NCBI GenBank assembly: GCA_905339295.1
Contig: CAJPFI010000021.1
Location: forward strand, 248,001-312,000
Length of the DNA: 64,000 bases
Source: Burkholderiales bacterium
GTDB lineage: Bacteria; Pseudomonadota; Gammaproteobacteria; Burkholderiales; Casimicrobiaceae
Direction: 5' to 3'
Every line of letters begins with the position of its first letter. The first letter of the stretch is position 1. The notes below the pieces were generated by a model. It worked only from the letters and a program-made list of their open reading frames with translations, was not told the DNA's origin and ran no database searches. Positions 8,767 through 14,841 of this stretch are shown here, piece by piece. The translations under genes were made by a program, and so were the position numbers.

Positions 8767-9522
8767 ATGGGCCGCCTCGCCGCACTCGTGCTGTTCGTCC
8801 TCGTCGTCGCGGTCGTCGTGCTCGCGCTGCAGGCGCCGGCATCGTGGCTCGCCCATCGCGTGTCGCTGGCCATCGGCGAGTCGGTGCGCGTCATCGACGC
8901 CGAGGGCACCGTATGGAACGGCCGCGGCGTCCTCGCGAGCCCGGACGGCCGCTGGAAGGTGCCGGTCGCCTGGCACCTCAAGGCCGCGCCGCTGATCCGC
9001 GGCGAGGTCGAGCTCGAGCTCGTCGCGCAAGCCGGGCGCGACACGCCACGCGGCACGCTCAGGCTCTCGCGCACCGGGTTCACCGCGCTCGGCCTCGTGC
9101 TCGACGCGCCGGCCACGGTGCTCGAGAGCGCCTTCGCGGGCAAGTCGCCCGCCGCGTTCGGCGGCGATGTGAGGCTCGAGGCGCGCGAGCTCGCGATGGA
9201 AGGCGCGGTCGGGCGCGGCGGCCTGACGCTGCGCTGGGAACGCGCGCGCCTCGCCTCGTCCGACGGCAGGAGCGTGTCGCTCGGCACCGTGACCGCGACG
9301 CTCGCTCCGCAGGACGGCGCGCTCGCCGGGCGAATCGACAACAACGGCGGCGAGGTCGCGATCGACGGGACGACGAGGGTATCCGCGAGGAGCGTCGCGC
9401 TCGACGCGCGGCTCGCCCCGCGCCCCGGCGCGAGCGAGTCGGCCTCGCGGGTGCTTGCCCAGCTCGGTCCGCCCGACGCGAACGGCGCAGTGCACCTGCA
9501 GTGGCTGTCCGAGCGCCGCTAG
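8767..9522 (+). CDS. gspN: Type II secretion protein GspN
   Basis: A single N-terminal helix (about residues 3-25) is followed by a 225-residue periplasmic beta-rich domain. It includes VIDAEGTVWNGRGVLASP and VPVAWHLKAAPLIRGEVEL, which match the GspN pattern of a W-G motif then a W-rich strand. GspN is found in some T2SS loci and is often dispensable. A GGAG precedes the ATG. This is the last gsp gene here; gspC, D, E and F are not in the window. Confidence 0.86.
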   Translation: MGRLAALVLFVLVVAVVVLALQAPASWLAHRVSLAIGESVRVIDAEGTVWNGRGVLASPDGRWKVPVAWHLKAAPLIRGEVELELVAQAGRDTPRGTLRLSRTGFTALGLVLDAPATVLESAFAGKSPAAFGGDVRLEARELAMEGAVGRGGLTLRWERARLASSDGRSVSLGTVTATLAPQDGALAGRIDNNGGEVAIDGTTRVSARSVALDARLAPRPGASESASRVLAQLGPPDANGAVHLQWLSERR

Positions 9523-10277
9523 CGCGGGCCGCGAAGGAGGCGCAGGCGGGCGCCGGCGCGCGCCTGCGCCCGCCCGCCCGCGTGGCGGCGGTCGACGCGC
9601 TGCGCGGCATCGCGATCGTGGCGATGATCGGTTACCACTTCTCGTTCGACCTGCGCCTGTTCGGGCTCGCGCGCTTCGACTTCGAGAACGGTCCGCTCTG
9701 GCTCGCCGCGCGCGCGGCGATCGTCGCGACGTTCCTCGCGCTCTGCGGCGTGTCGCTCGTGCTCGCACGGCGGGACGGCGTCACGGCGGCACGGCGCTGG
9801 CGGCGCATCGGCGTGATCGCCGCGTGCGCGCTCGCGGCGAGCGCGGCGAGCTGGCTCCTGTTCCCACGGAGCTACATCTGGTTCGGTGTCCTGCACTGCA
9901 TCGCCGTCTCGAGCGCGGTCGCGTGGCCGTTCACGCGCCACCCGCGGCTCGCGCTGGCGTGCGGCGTGGCGGTCATCGTCGCGGGGCTCGCGCTGACGCA
10001 TCCGGCCTTCGACGCGCGCGCGCTCGCGTGGATCGGTTTCACGACGACGAAGCCGGCGACCGAGGACTACGTGCCGCTCTTCCCGTGGCTCGGCGTCGCG
10101 CTCGTCGGCGTGGCCGCGGGCGACGCGATTGCGAGGCGTTCGTTCGCGCCGCTCGCGTTCCTGATGCGCGCGCCGCGAACGATCGCGTGGCTCGGGCGCC
10201 ACAGCCTCGCCGTCTACATGGTGCACCAGCCGGTGCTGATCGGCGCGCTGGCGCTCGCGCTGCGCCGGCTTCCGTGA
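9501..10277 (+). CDS. DUF1624 / heparan-alpha-glucosaminide N-acetyltransferase-like membrane protein
   Basis: The protein opens its conserved part with AAVDALRGIAIVAMIGYHFSFD, then a series of hydrophobic segments and FPRSYIWFGVLHCIAVSSAV, ending with LGRHSLAVYMVHQPVLIGAL. This is the DUF1624 pattern of polytopic acyltransferase-like proteins; the substrate is unknown. The start is unsettled: GTG 9501 overlaps gspN by 22 bases, while GTG 9582 lies just before the conserved region. A perfect AAGGAGG at 9534-9540 has no good start at normal spacing. The gene is probably cotranscribed with gspN. Confidence 0.75.
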   Translation: MAVRAPLARAAKEAQAGAGARLRPPARVAAVDALRGIAIVAMIGYHFSFDLRLFGLARFDFENGPLWLAARAAIVATFLALCGVSLVLARRDGVTAARRWRRIGVIAACALAASAASWLLFPRSYIWFGVLHCIAVSSAVAWPFTRHPRLALACGVAVIVAGLALTHPAFDARALAWIGFTTTKPATEDYVPLFPWLGVALVGVAAGDAIARRSFAPLAFLMRAPRTIAWLGRHSLAVYMVHQPVLIGALALALRRLP

Positions 10278-10297
10278 CCGGCGCGGCAGGAGACTGC

Positions 10298-10798
10298 TCA
10301 GTAGCGCCGGATGCGATCCTGCTCGACGCGCACGCTGTCGCCGACGCGCAGGCCGTCGAGGCTGTCCTGCATGAAAGACATCGTGCTCCGGTCGTCGAAG
10401 CGGACACGGATGACGTAGACGTCCCGTCCCCCGCCCGACCTGCCGATTTCGTGGCCGACCACGGCGCCCCCGACGGCACCGGCAACCGTCGCCACGTCGT
10501 TGCCGCGTCCCGAGCCCACCTGGTGCCCGAGGACGCCGCCGATCACGCCTCCGATGACCGTACCGGCCAGGGCGTTGTTCCTGCTGTCGACCGGGGCGAC
10601 GTCGATCGCGTCGATGACGCCGTAGTAGCCCTCGAACGAGCGGGCGGGCGCGTATCGGCGATCGTAGTTTCCGTAGTAGCGATCGTTGTTTCCGTAGTAG
10701 CGATCGCCGCTTCCGTAGTAGCGCGCGTCCGGACTGGCGCAGCCGGCCGCGAGAACGGTGGCCGCGAGCAGCGGCACGATGATCATTCGAGCGGTCAT
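10298..10798 (-). CDS. Glycine-zipper outer-membrane lipoprotein-like protein
   Basis: A 166-residue exported protein. The N-terminus MTARMIIVPLLAATVLAAGC is a lipoprotein signal peptide with a slightly atypical lipobox. It is followed by three near-identical DRYYGNN-type repeats (about residues 27-45; 21-bp DNA repeats near 10668-10730). A 2TM glycine zipper follows: AGTVIGGVIGGVLGHQVGSG and AGAVGGAVVGHEIG. The C-terminal domain, ending DGLRVGDSVRVEQDRI, resembles SlyB/Pcp proteins. It should sit in the outer membrane and affect envelope stability. Repeat site A lies about 60 bases upstream of the start. Confidence 0.82.
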   Translation of the reverse strand: MTARMIIVPLLAATVLAAGCASPDARYYGSGDRYYGNNDRYYGNYDRRYAPARSFEGYYGVIDAIDVAPVDSRNNALAGTVIGGVIGGVLGHQVGSGRGNDVATVAGAVGGAVVGHEIGRSGGGRDVYVIRVRFDDRSTMSFMQDSLDGLRVGDSVRVEQDRIRRY

Positions 10799-10857
10799 GG
10801 TCACTTTCCAAGTTGCGTTCGAGTGCATGCACGATAGGGGAAACCGCGGACGGAGTC

Positions 10858-10873
10858 GGTGCGGCGGCGCACA
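10858..10873. promoter_or_regulatory. Palindromic repeat site A
   Basis: GGTGCG-GCGG-CGCACA, 60 bases upstream of the glycine-zipper lipoprotein start (minus strand) in the divergent gap to the first Crp/Fnr-like gene. Member of the dispersed TGTRCG-N4-CGYACA family. Confidence 0.5.
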
Positions 10874-10988
10874 CAGGCGCGGGCCGCTTGCAGGCGCTGC
10901 CCGCTCCCGTGGTCCGCGCCCGGCCGGAATGCCGGCATCGGGTCCGCGAGGGGTCCTGCGCGATGTCCTGCGCGCGCCCGCCGGCCTC

Positions 10989-11004
10989 TGCGCGATGCCG
11001 CACA
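10989..11004. promoter_or_regulatory. Palindromic repeat site B
   Basis: TGCGCG-ATGC-CGCACA, ending 4 bases before the tandem duplication and about 20 bases before the first of two promoter-like elements of the Crp/Fnr-like gene at 11177. The position suits direct control of that gene. Confidence 0.5.
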
Positions 11005-11007
11005 TAC

Positions 11008-11241
11008 GGTCCCGCCGGGCGGGCTGGAGACGGACCGCCGGATGCGGTAAAATGTCACCGCTAACTTGGAGCTTTCGCGACGCGGCACGGGACGCGCGCC
11101 GGACGACGCCCCGAAGTGCGATTCGGTCCCGCCGGGGGGTTGGAAACGAAGGGCCCGGTGCGATAGGATTTTGTCGATGGGATTTGAACCTTCTCGACGC
11201 GGCACGAAAGGCGCTCTCGACGACGCTCCGAAGAGCCGTTC
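11008..11241 (+). repeat. Two-copy imperfect tandem duplication (about 117 bp each) with promoter-like boxes
   Basis: Copy 1 runs 11008-11124 and copy 2 runs 11125-11241. Each begins GGTCCCGCCGGG and ends near CCGAAG. Each carries TGGARA, a 17-base gap, then TARRAT: TGGAGA 11025-11030 with TAAAAT 11048-11053, and TGGAAA 11141-11146 with TAGGAT 11164-11169. The second -10 box ends seven bases before the ATG at 11177. A start codon at the matching point of copy 1 is absent (GCT). Confidence 0.7.
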
Positions 11242-11965
11242 GGGCACGGTGGCGCGCGCGGTAAGCAGCCCCCACCAGAACCACCTGCTGGATGCGCTGC
11301 CCGCGGGCGACCGCGAGCGGCTCGCCCCCCATCTGCAACTGGTGCCGATGGCGCTCGGCGACGTGCTCTACGAGTCGGGATCGTCGATGCGCTACGTCTA
11401 TTTCCCCACCACGTCGATCGTGTCGCTGCTCTACGTGATGGAGGACGGCGCCTCCGCCGAGATCGCCATCGTGGGCAACGAGGGCATCCTCGGCATTTCG
11501 CTGTTCATGGGCGGCGAGACGACTCCCAGCCGCGCCGTGGTGCAGAGCGCCGGGCACGGCTACCGGCTCAATGCCAGGGTGATCAAGGCCGAGTTCGCGC
11601 GCTTCGGCTCGACGATGCACCTGCTTCTGCGCTACACGCAGGCGCTGATCACGCAGATGGCGCAGACCGCGGTCTGCAACCGGCACCATTCGGTCGACCA
11701 GCAACTGTGCCGGTGGCTGCTGATGAGCCTGGACCGCCTGTCCTCGAACGAACTCACGATGACGCAGGAACTGATCGCCAACATGCTGGGCGTGCGCCGT
11801 GAAGGCGTGACCGAGGCCGCCGGGAAGCTGCAGGACGCGGGCCTGATCCGCTACCACCGGGGGAAGATCACGGTGCTCGACCGTCCGGGACTCGAGGCGC
11901 GCACCTGCGAGTGCTACGGCGTGGTCAGGAAGGAGTTCGACCGCCTCCTGCCCTACGTCCGCTAG
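11177..11965 (+). CDS. Crp/Fnr family transcriptional regulator (first of three)
   Basis: The cyclic-nucleotide-binding-type beta-barrel (about residues 25-145) includes LGDVLYESGS, VYFPTTSIVSLLYVMEDG, IAIVGNEGILG and TPSRAVVQS. A dimerisation helix follows, then a C-terminal winged helix with TQELIANMLGVRREGVTEAA. The RE pair of the Crp recognition helix is kept, but the third DNA-contacting position is Glu where Crp has Arg. The ligand is unknown. The start is uncertain: ATG 11177 lies at the predicted transcript start (possible leaderless mRNA), TTG 11066 would read through the duplication, and GTG 11249 would leave all repeats non-coding. Repeat site B lies upstream. Confidence 0.85.
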   Translation: MGFEPSRRGTKGALDDAPKSRSGTVARAVSSPHQNHLLDALPAGDRERLAPHLQLVPMALGDVLYESGSSMRYVYFPTTSIVSLLYVMEDGASAEIAIVGNEGILGISLFMGGETTPSRAVVQSAGHGYRLNARVIKAEFARFGSTMHLLLRYTQALITQMAQTAVCNRHHSVDQQLCRWLLMSLDRLSSNELTMTQELIANMLGVRREGVTEAAGKLQDAGLIRYHRGKITVLDRPGLEARTCECYGVVRKEFDRLLPYVR

Positions 11966-12023
11966 CGGCCGCAACGAGGCCGGCGGCGGACGACAACCGC
12001 GGTGCCCGCGCGCACTCGCGCGT

Positions 12024-12209
12024 TCAAGCCTGGCGCTTGCTCCGAAGCGGGCGTCGCGTGACGAGCGTCAGCGTCCGGCCCGACTCCACGATGGACGGGC
12101 CGATGCGCGTTTCCGGGCGCTGCTCGAGACGGATGCGGTCGAACGTCTTGGCGATGTCGGTGTGCGTGCTCGGCGTGTAGCGGAACGTCGGGTCGAGTAT
12201 CGACTTCAT
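12024..12209 (-). CDS. Small conserved-looking protein of unknown function
   Basis: The 61-residue protein starts MKSILDPTFRYTPSTHTDI and is basic at its C-terminus (TRRPLRSKRQA). It has no membrane segment or recognised domain. A full AAGGAGG lies six bases before the ATG, one of the best ribosome sites in this region. Its ATG overlaps the stop of the upstream gene (ATGA), so the two are translationally coupled. This supports it as a real gene although I cannot assign a function. Confidence 0.7.
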   Translation of the reverse strand: MKSILDPTFRYTPSTHTDIAKTFDRIRLEQRPETRIGPSIVESGRTLTLVTRRPLRSKRQA

Positions 12210-12799
12210 GGAACCTCCTTGGGGACGGGGCGAGGACGCCTCGACGACCGCGCGGACTCGTCGGCGGTCGCTGCGTCGCTGGATTCCGGGATTCGCCTCG
12301 CGGCGGGGCCGATCACGTTGACGATGCTGCCCACTCGCCAATGGCGCGGGGTGGCCGCGTCGAACGTCGTCGTCGAGCCGTCGCGAAAGCGAACAGTGAC
12401 CTCATGACCGCCTCGCGCGGCCTCGCGAGCCGGGATGGCGCTGCCCGTGGCGTCGGCGAGCGGCCGCACCGACTCGATCACGCCGCATTCCGGGCAACGC
12501 GGCCACGCGCGCGGTTGTTTCGCGGTCGACGGCTCCGACGTGCGCCGGGACGCTTCGGCCGCCTCGGCAGCGTCGGGTCGTTCCGCCACCGCGGCGTGAC
12601 CGGACTGCGGACCGGCGACGGCAAGGCTGGCGTTCGAGGCTCCGGACCACGGAGCGATCGCGAACAGGGCCGCCCCCGCCAGCACGCCGAGCACGATCGC
12701 GCCGAGCCACAGCGGCGAATGCGCCGGTCGCTCGATGCTCGTGGGAACGTCGACTTCCTTGTATCGTGCCATGCGGAACGCGTCGTGCGCGGCTTCCAT
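12206..12799 (-). CDS. Membrane-anchored protein with SlyB-like C-terminal domain
   Basis: The 197-residue protein has a membrane helix near residues 28-52 (LWLGAIVLGVLAGAALFAI), a low-complexity Ala/Glu/Ser linker, then WPRCPECGVIESVRPLADAT and HEVTVRFRDGSTTTFDAATP. The CxxCG..ESVR..VTVRxxDG pattern matches the C-terminal domain seen in SlyB and glycine-zipper envelope proteins, here attached to an N-terminal anchor without the zipper. The start may be ATG 12799 or ATG 12772; neither has a strong ribosome site. Repeat sites C and D lie upstream in the divergent gap. Confidence 0.72.
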   Translation of the reverse strand: MEAAHDAFRMARYKEVDVPTSIERPAHSPLWLGAIVLGVLAGAALFAIAPWSGASNASLAVAGPQSGHAAVAERPDAAEAAEASRRTSEPSTAKQPRAWPRCPECGVIESVRPLADATGSAIPAREAARGGHEVTVRFRDGSTTTFDAATPRHWRVGSIVNVIGPAARRIPESSDAATADESARSSRRPRPVPKEVP

Positions 12800-12841
12800 C
12801 GTCGAGACCGACGAAGTGTGGCCCACTCCGCGCCCAGGCTC

Positions 12842-12857
12842 GGTGCGCTGGCGCACA
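12842..12857. promoter_or_regulatory. Palindromic repeat site C
   Basis: GGTGCG-CTGG-CGCACA, 43 bases upstream of the minus-strand SlyB-like gene. One of two sites in the 304-base divergent gap, which otherwise shows no gene. Confidence 0.5.
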
Positions 12858-12907
12858 CAGTGCCGCGCGAGCCTACCGGGCGATCCGCATCGAGATCCCT
12901 TCCTGCG

Positions 12908-12923
12908 GGTGCGCCAGCGTACA
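12908..12923. promoter_or_regulatory. Palindromic repeat site D
   Basis: GGTGCG-CCAG-CGTACA, 66 bases from site C centre to centre. The spacer is the reverse complement of that in site C, so the two sites face opposite ways, one towards each divergent gene. Confidence 0.5.
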
Positions 12924-13102
12924 GACGCACTCCGGCGGTGCGCCCAACCTTGGTGTCCTGAAGGAATCCGCTCCCCGTCGCACGCAGGACTCGCCGGCCG
13001 CATTCTCGGTCCGCGGGGCCGCGATCCGCGACGGTCGCCGTCGCGGCGCCTGCGTCCAGCGACAGGATTCCCGACAACGTACGTGAATCGACAGGAAACT
13101 CC

Positions 13103-13708
13103 ATGTCCAGTCTCATGACCGCCCTGATGGTTGCCGCCGGGCTCGGCATCGCCGGTTTCGCCTCCGCGCAGACGGCCTCGCCGATGCCCCCCACCATGCC
13201 GATGTCGAAGGACGCCCACACGACGGCGATGAAGCATGCCGACACGCAGTTCAAGGTCGACATGGACGCCTGCGCGGCGTTCGGCGGCAACGCCAAGGAC
13301 ATTTGCGTCGCCGACGCGAAGGGCCACGCGAAGACGGCCAAGGCCGATGCGGACGCCGCCTACGCGAACACGCCGAAAGCCCGCCAGAGCGCGCGCGTGG
13401 CGCACGCCCAGGCCGCCTACGACGTCTCGGTCGAGAGATGCGACGACCTGGCCGGCAACCGCAAGGACGTCTGCGTGAAGGAAGCGAAGGCCGAGCTGGT
13501 GAAGCGCAAGGCGAATGCCAACGTCGACCGCGTCGCGGCCGATTCGAACCGGGAAGCCGCCACGAAGCAGGCCGACGCCAGGAAGGAAGCGACCGCCGAC
13601 AAGCGCGACGCCGAATTCACCGTCGCCATCGAGAAGTGCGATGCGCTCGCGGGACCGGCGAAGGATGCCTGCATCAGCACCGCGAAGGTGCAATACGGCA
13701 AGTCCTGA
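13103..13708 (+). CDS. Periplasmic protein with three Cys-pair repeats, unknown function
   Basis: The 201-residue protein has a signal peptide ending near FASAQT (about residue 24). Three repeats follow, each with two Cys about 12-13 residues apart: ACAAFGGNAKDICVADAK, RCDDLAGNRKDVCVKEAK and KCDALAGPAKDACISTAK. The repeats are joined by long Ala/Lys/Asp-rich helices. The paired cysteines probably form disulfides in the periplasm. No catalytic motif is seen. Repeat sites C and D lie 180-260 bases upstream, and a rho-independent terminator follows, so it should be a one-gene unit. Confidence 0.8.
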   Translation: MSSLMTALMVAAGLGIAGFASAQTASPMPPTMPMSKDAHTTAMKHADTQFKVDMDACAAFGGNAKDICVADAKGHAKTAKADADAAYANTPKARQSARVAHAQAAYDVSVERCDDLAGNRKDVCVKEAKAELVKRKANANVDRVAADSNREAATKQADARKEATADKRDAEFTVAIEKCDALAGPAKDACISTAKVQYGKS

Positions 13709-13767
13709 GTTCGATGCGGGTTCGGCGCGTCGCCCATCCTGCGTGTGACGAACGGACCTCGAGGTAC

Positions 13768-13800
13768 GACCGGGGATGACCTTCTCCGGTCGTTTTTTTT
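13768..13800 (+). terminator. Rho-independent terminator after the Cys-repeat gene
   Basis: A CGACCGG / CCGGTCG stem with an 11-base loop is followed by a run of eight or more T. Confidence 0.85.
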
Positions 13801-13821
13801 TCGCCCGCGCAGCGTCGAGCG

Positions 13822-14022
13822 TCACCAACCGCCGTGAAGGCGCGGCGTGACGAGCACCGGCAGCGCGATGCCGAGGACGACGGGCGCGCCGAGGACCAGG
13901 GCCGCCTGCCAGGCGACCGTGCTCGTATCGGTCGGCGCGAATGCGGCGATCGCCGACCCGAAGCCGATCGGCTCGCCGGCGGCCAGGCGGCCGCAAGGAC
14001 GGAATCGCCGGTGACGCGTCAT
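13822..14022 (-). CDS. Possible small membrane protein
   Basis: A 66-codon frame starts 16 bases downstream of the BLUF-like gene on the same strand. Its C-terminal half has one hydrophobic segment, TVAWQAALVLGAPVVLGIAL, followed by PRLHGGW. The N-terminal half is Arg-rich. The ribosome site is weak and no family is recognised. It may be a one-helix membrane protein or an accident of the base composition. Confidence 0.33.
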   Translation of the reverse strand: MTRHRRFRPCGRLAAGEPIGFGSAIAAFAPTDTSTVAWQAALVLGAPVVLGIALPVLVTPRLHGGW

Positions 14023-14038
14023 CGTCGTCCCGACTTCG

Positions 14039-14437
14039 CTACATGCTGTCGGCGCGCCGCATGATCGAGCGCGTCGTGTTCGCCCATGCGGAGTCGTGGC
14101 CCGGGTGCGCCGAGCGAAGTGCTTCCATGTCGTCGCACACCTGCGTGTCGTCCGCGTAGCCGATCATCCATTCGGGGTACCAGCGCTCGCCGCAGGGCTC
14201 GTCGCCGAGCCGGATCACGTCTTCGTGCCGGGTGTCGCTGTTCACGCGCGACCAGAGCTCGTCGAGGTCGCGCGCCTCGCCCTCGACGATCTCCAGGATG
14301 TGCGCACCCGTGAACAGGAGCCGTCCCGAGACGTGGTTGCGGTGGTTGCTGATGCGCGCGAGCGCGATGACTTCGCCGAGGCGCGCGGCCGAGAACGACG
14401 GTGATGGAACACAGGACCAGGCCATTCTCTGCAGCAT
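14039..14437 (-). CDS. Degenerate BLUF-domain protein
   Basis: The 132-residue protein aligns with BLUF flavin photoreceptors through ISNHRNHVSGRLLFTGAHIL, EIVEG, LWSRVNSDTRHEDVI and WYPEWMIGYA. The two residues needed for photochemistry are changed: the N-terminal Tyr (LxYxS in relatives) is Trp in RMAWSCV, and the Gln before the xEG motif is Glu in HILEIVEG. The flavin-contacting Asn is kept. It may have lost light sensing and act as a redox or protein-interaction domain. The ATG at 14437 has an AAGGAG eight bases upstream. Repeat site E lies 190 bases upstream. Confidence 0.8.
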   Translation of the reverse strand: MLQRMAWSCVPSPSFSAARLGEVIALARISNHRNHVSGRLLFTGAHILEIVEGEARDLDELWSRVNSDTRHEDVIRLGDEPCGERWYPEWMIGYADDTQVCDDMEALRSAHPGHDSAWANTTRSIMRRADSM

Positions 14438-14628
14438 GCTCTCGCTCCTTGCGACGGGCGACTCCGAAGGTCGGCAGACGCCACGCTGACGGGAAGCCGG
14501 ACTTGCCGGCTCGTGCGCCGAGAACAGCGACGCGGCATGCGACGCGGCCCCCTTCGGAACCTGCGCACCGCGGCGACGCGCTCGGCTCGATTCGCAGAGC
14601 CAGCGTGACACGCAGGCAATTCCGTGTC

Positions 14629-14644
14629 GGTGCGCTGGCGGACA
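14629..14644. promoter_or_regulatory. Palindromic repeat site E
   Basis: GGTGCG-CTGG-CGGACA, upstream of the BLUF-like gene (minus strand). One arm has a single mismatch. The 405-base gap around it holds no convincing gene apart from the terminator at 14769-14799. Confidence 0.45.
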
Positions 14645-14768
14645 TAGGTCGTCCGCCCGCGATGGAAAGCGCGCACACGTCGCCGTGGGCGCGATGACGG
14701 CGGGCGAAGTCGGCGGCGCGACGCTTCAATCCGACGAGCGAGGCCGCCTCGAACGGCGCGCGGAAACG

Positions 14769-14799
14769 AAAAAGGGGCCGATGCGCGTGCACCGGCCCC
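14769..14799 (-). terminator. Rho-independent terminator of the FecR/DUF6600 gene
   Basis: Read on the minus strand, a GGGGCCG / CGGCCCC stem with a 12-base loop is followed by five T. It lies 43 bases past the stop of the 14842-17169 gene. Confidence 0.85.
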
Positions 14800-14841
14800 T
14801 CGCGTCCTGCCAGCCGCGCTACGCGACTGACGGTGGTCCTC

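Noticed and set aside
9534..9540. Perfect AAGGAGG suggesting a start just downstream
   Set aside because: No ATG, GTG or TTG lies at 5-12 bases downstream in the DUF1624 frame; it may be incidental. The start of that gene is left open.
11190..11215. GGTTCAAATCC-like string (minus strand) in the tandem duplication resembling a tRNA T-arm
   Set aside because: No acceptor or anticodon stem can be built around it, and copy 1 does not keep the string.
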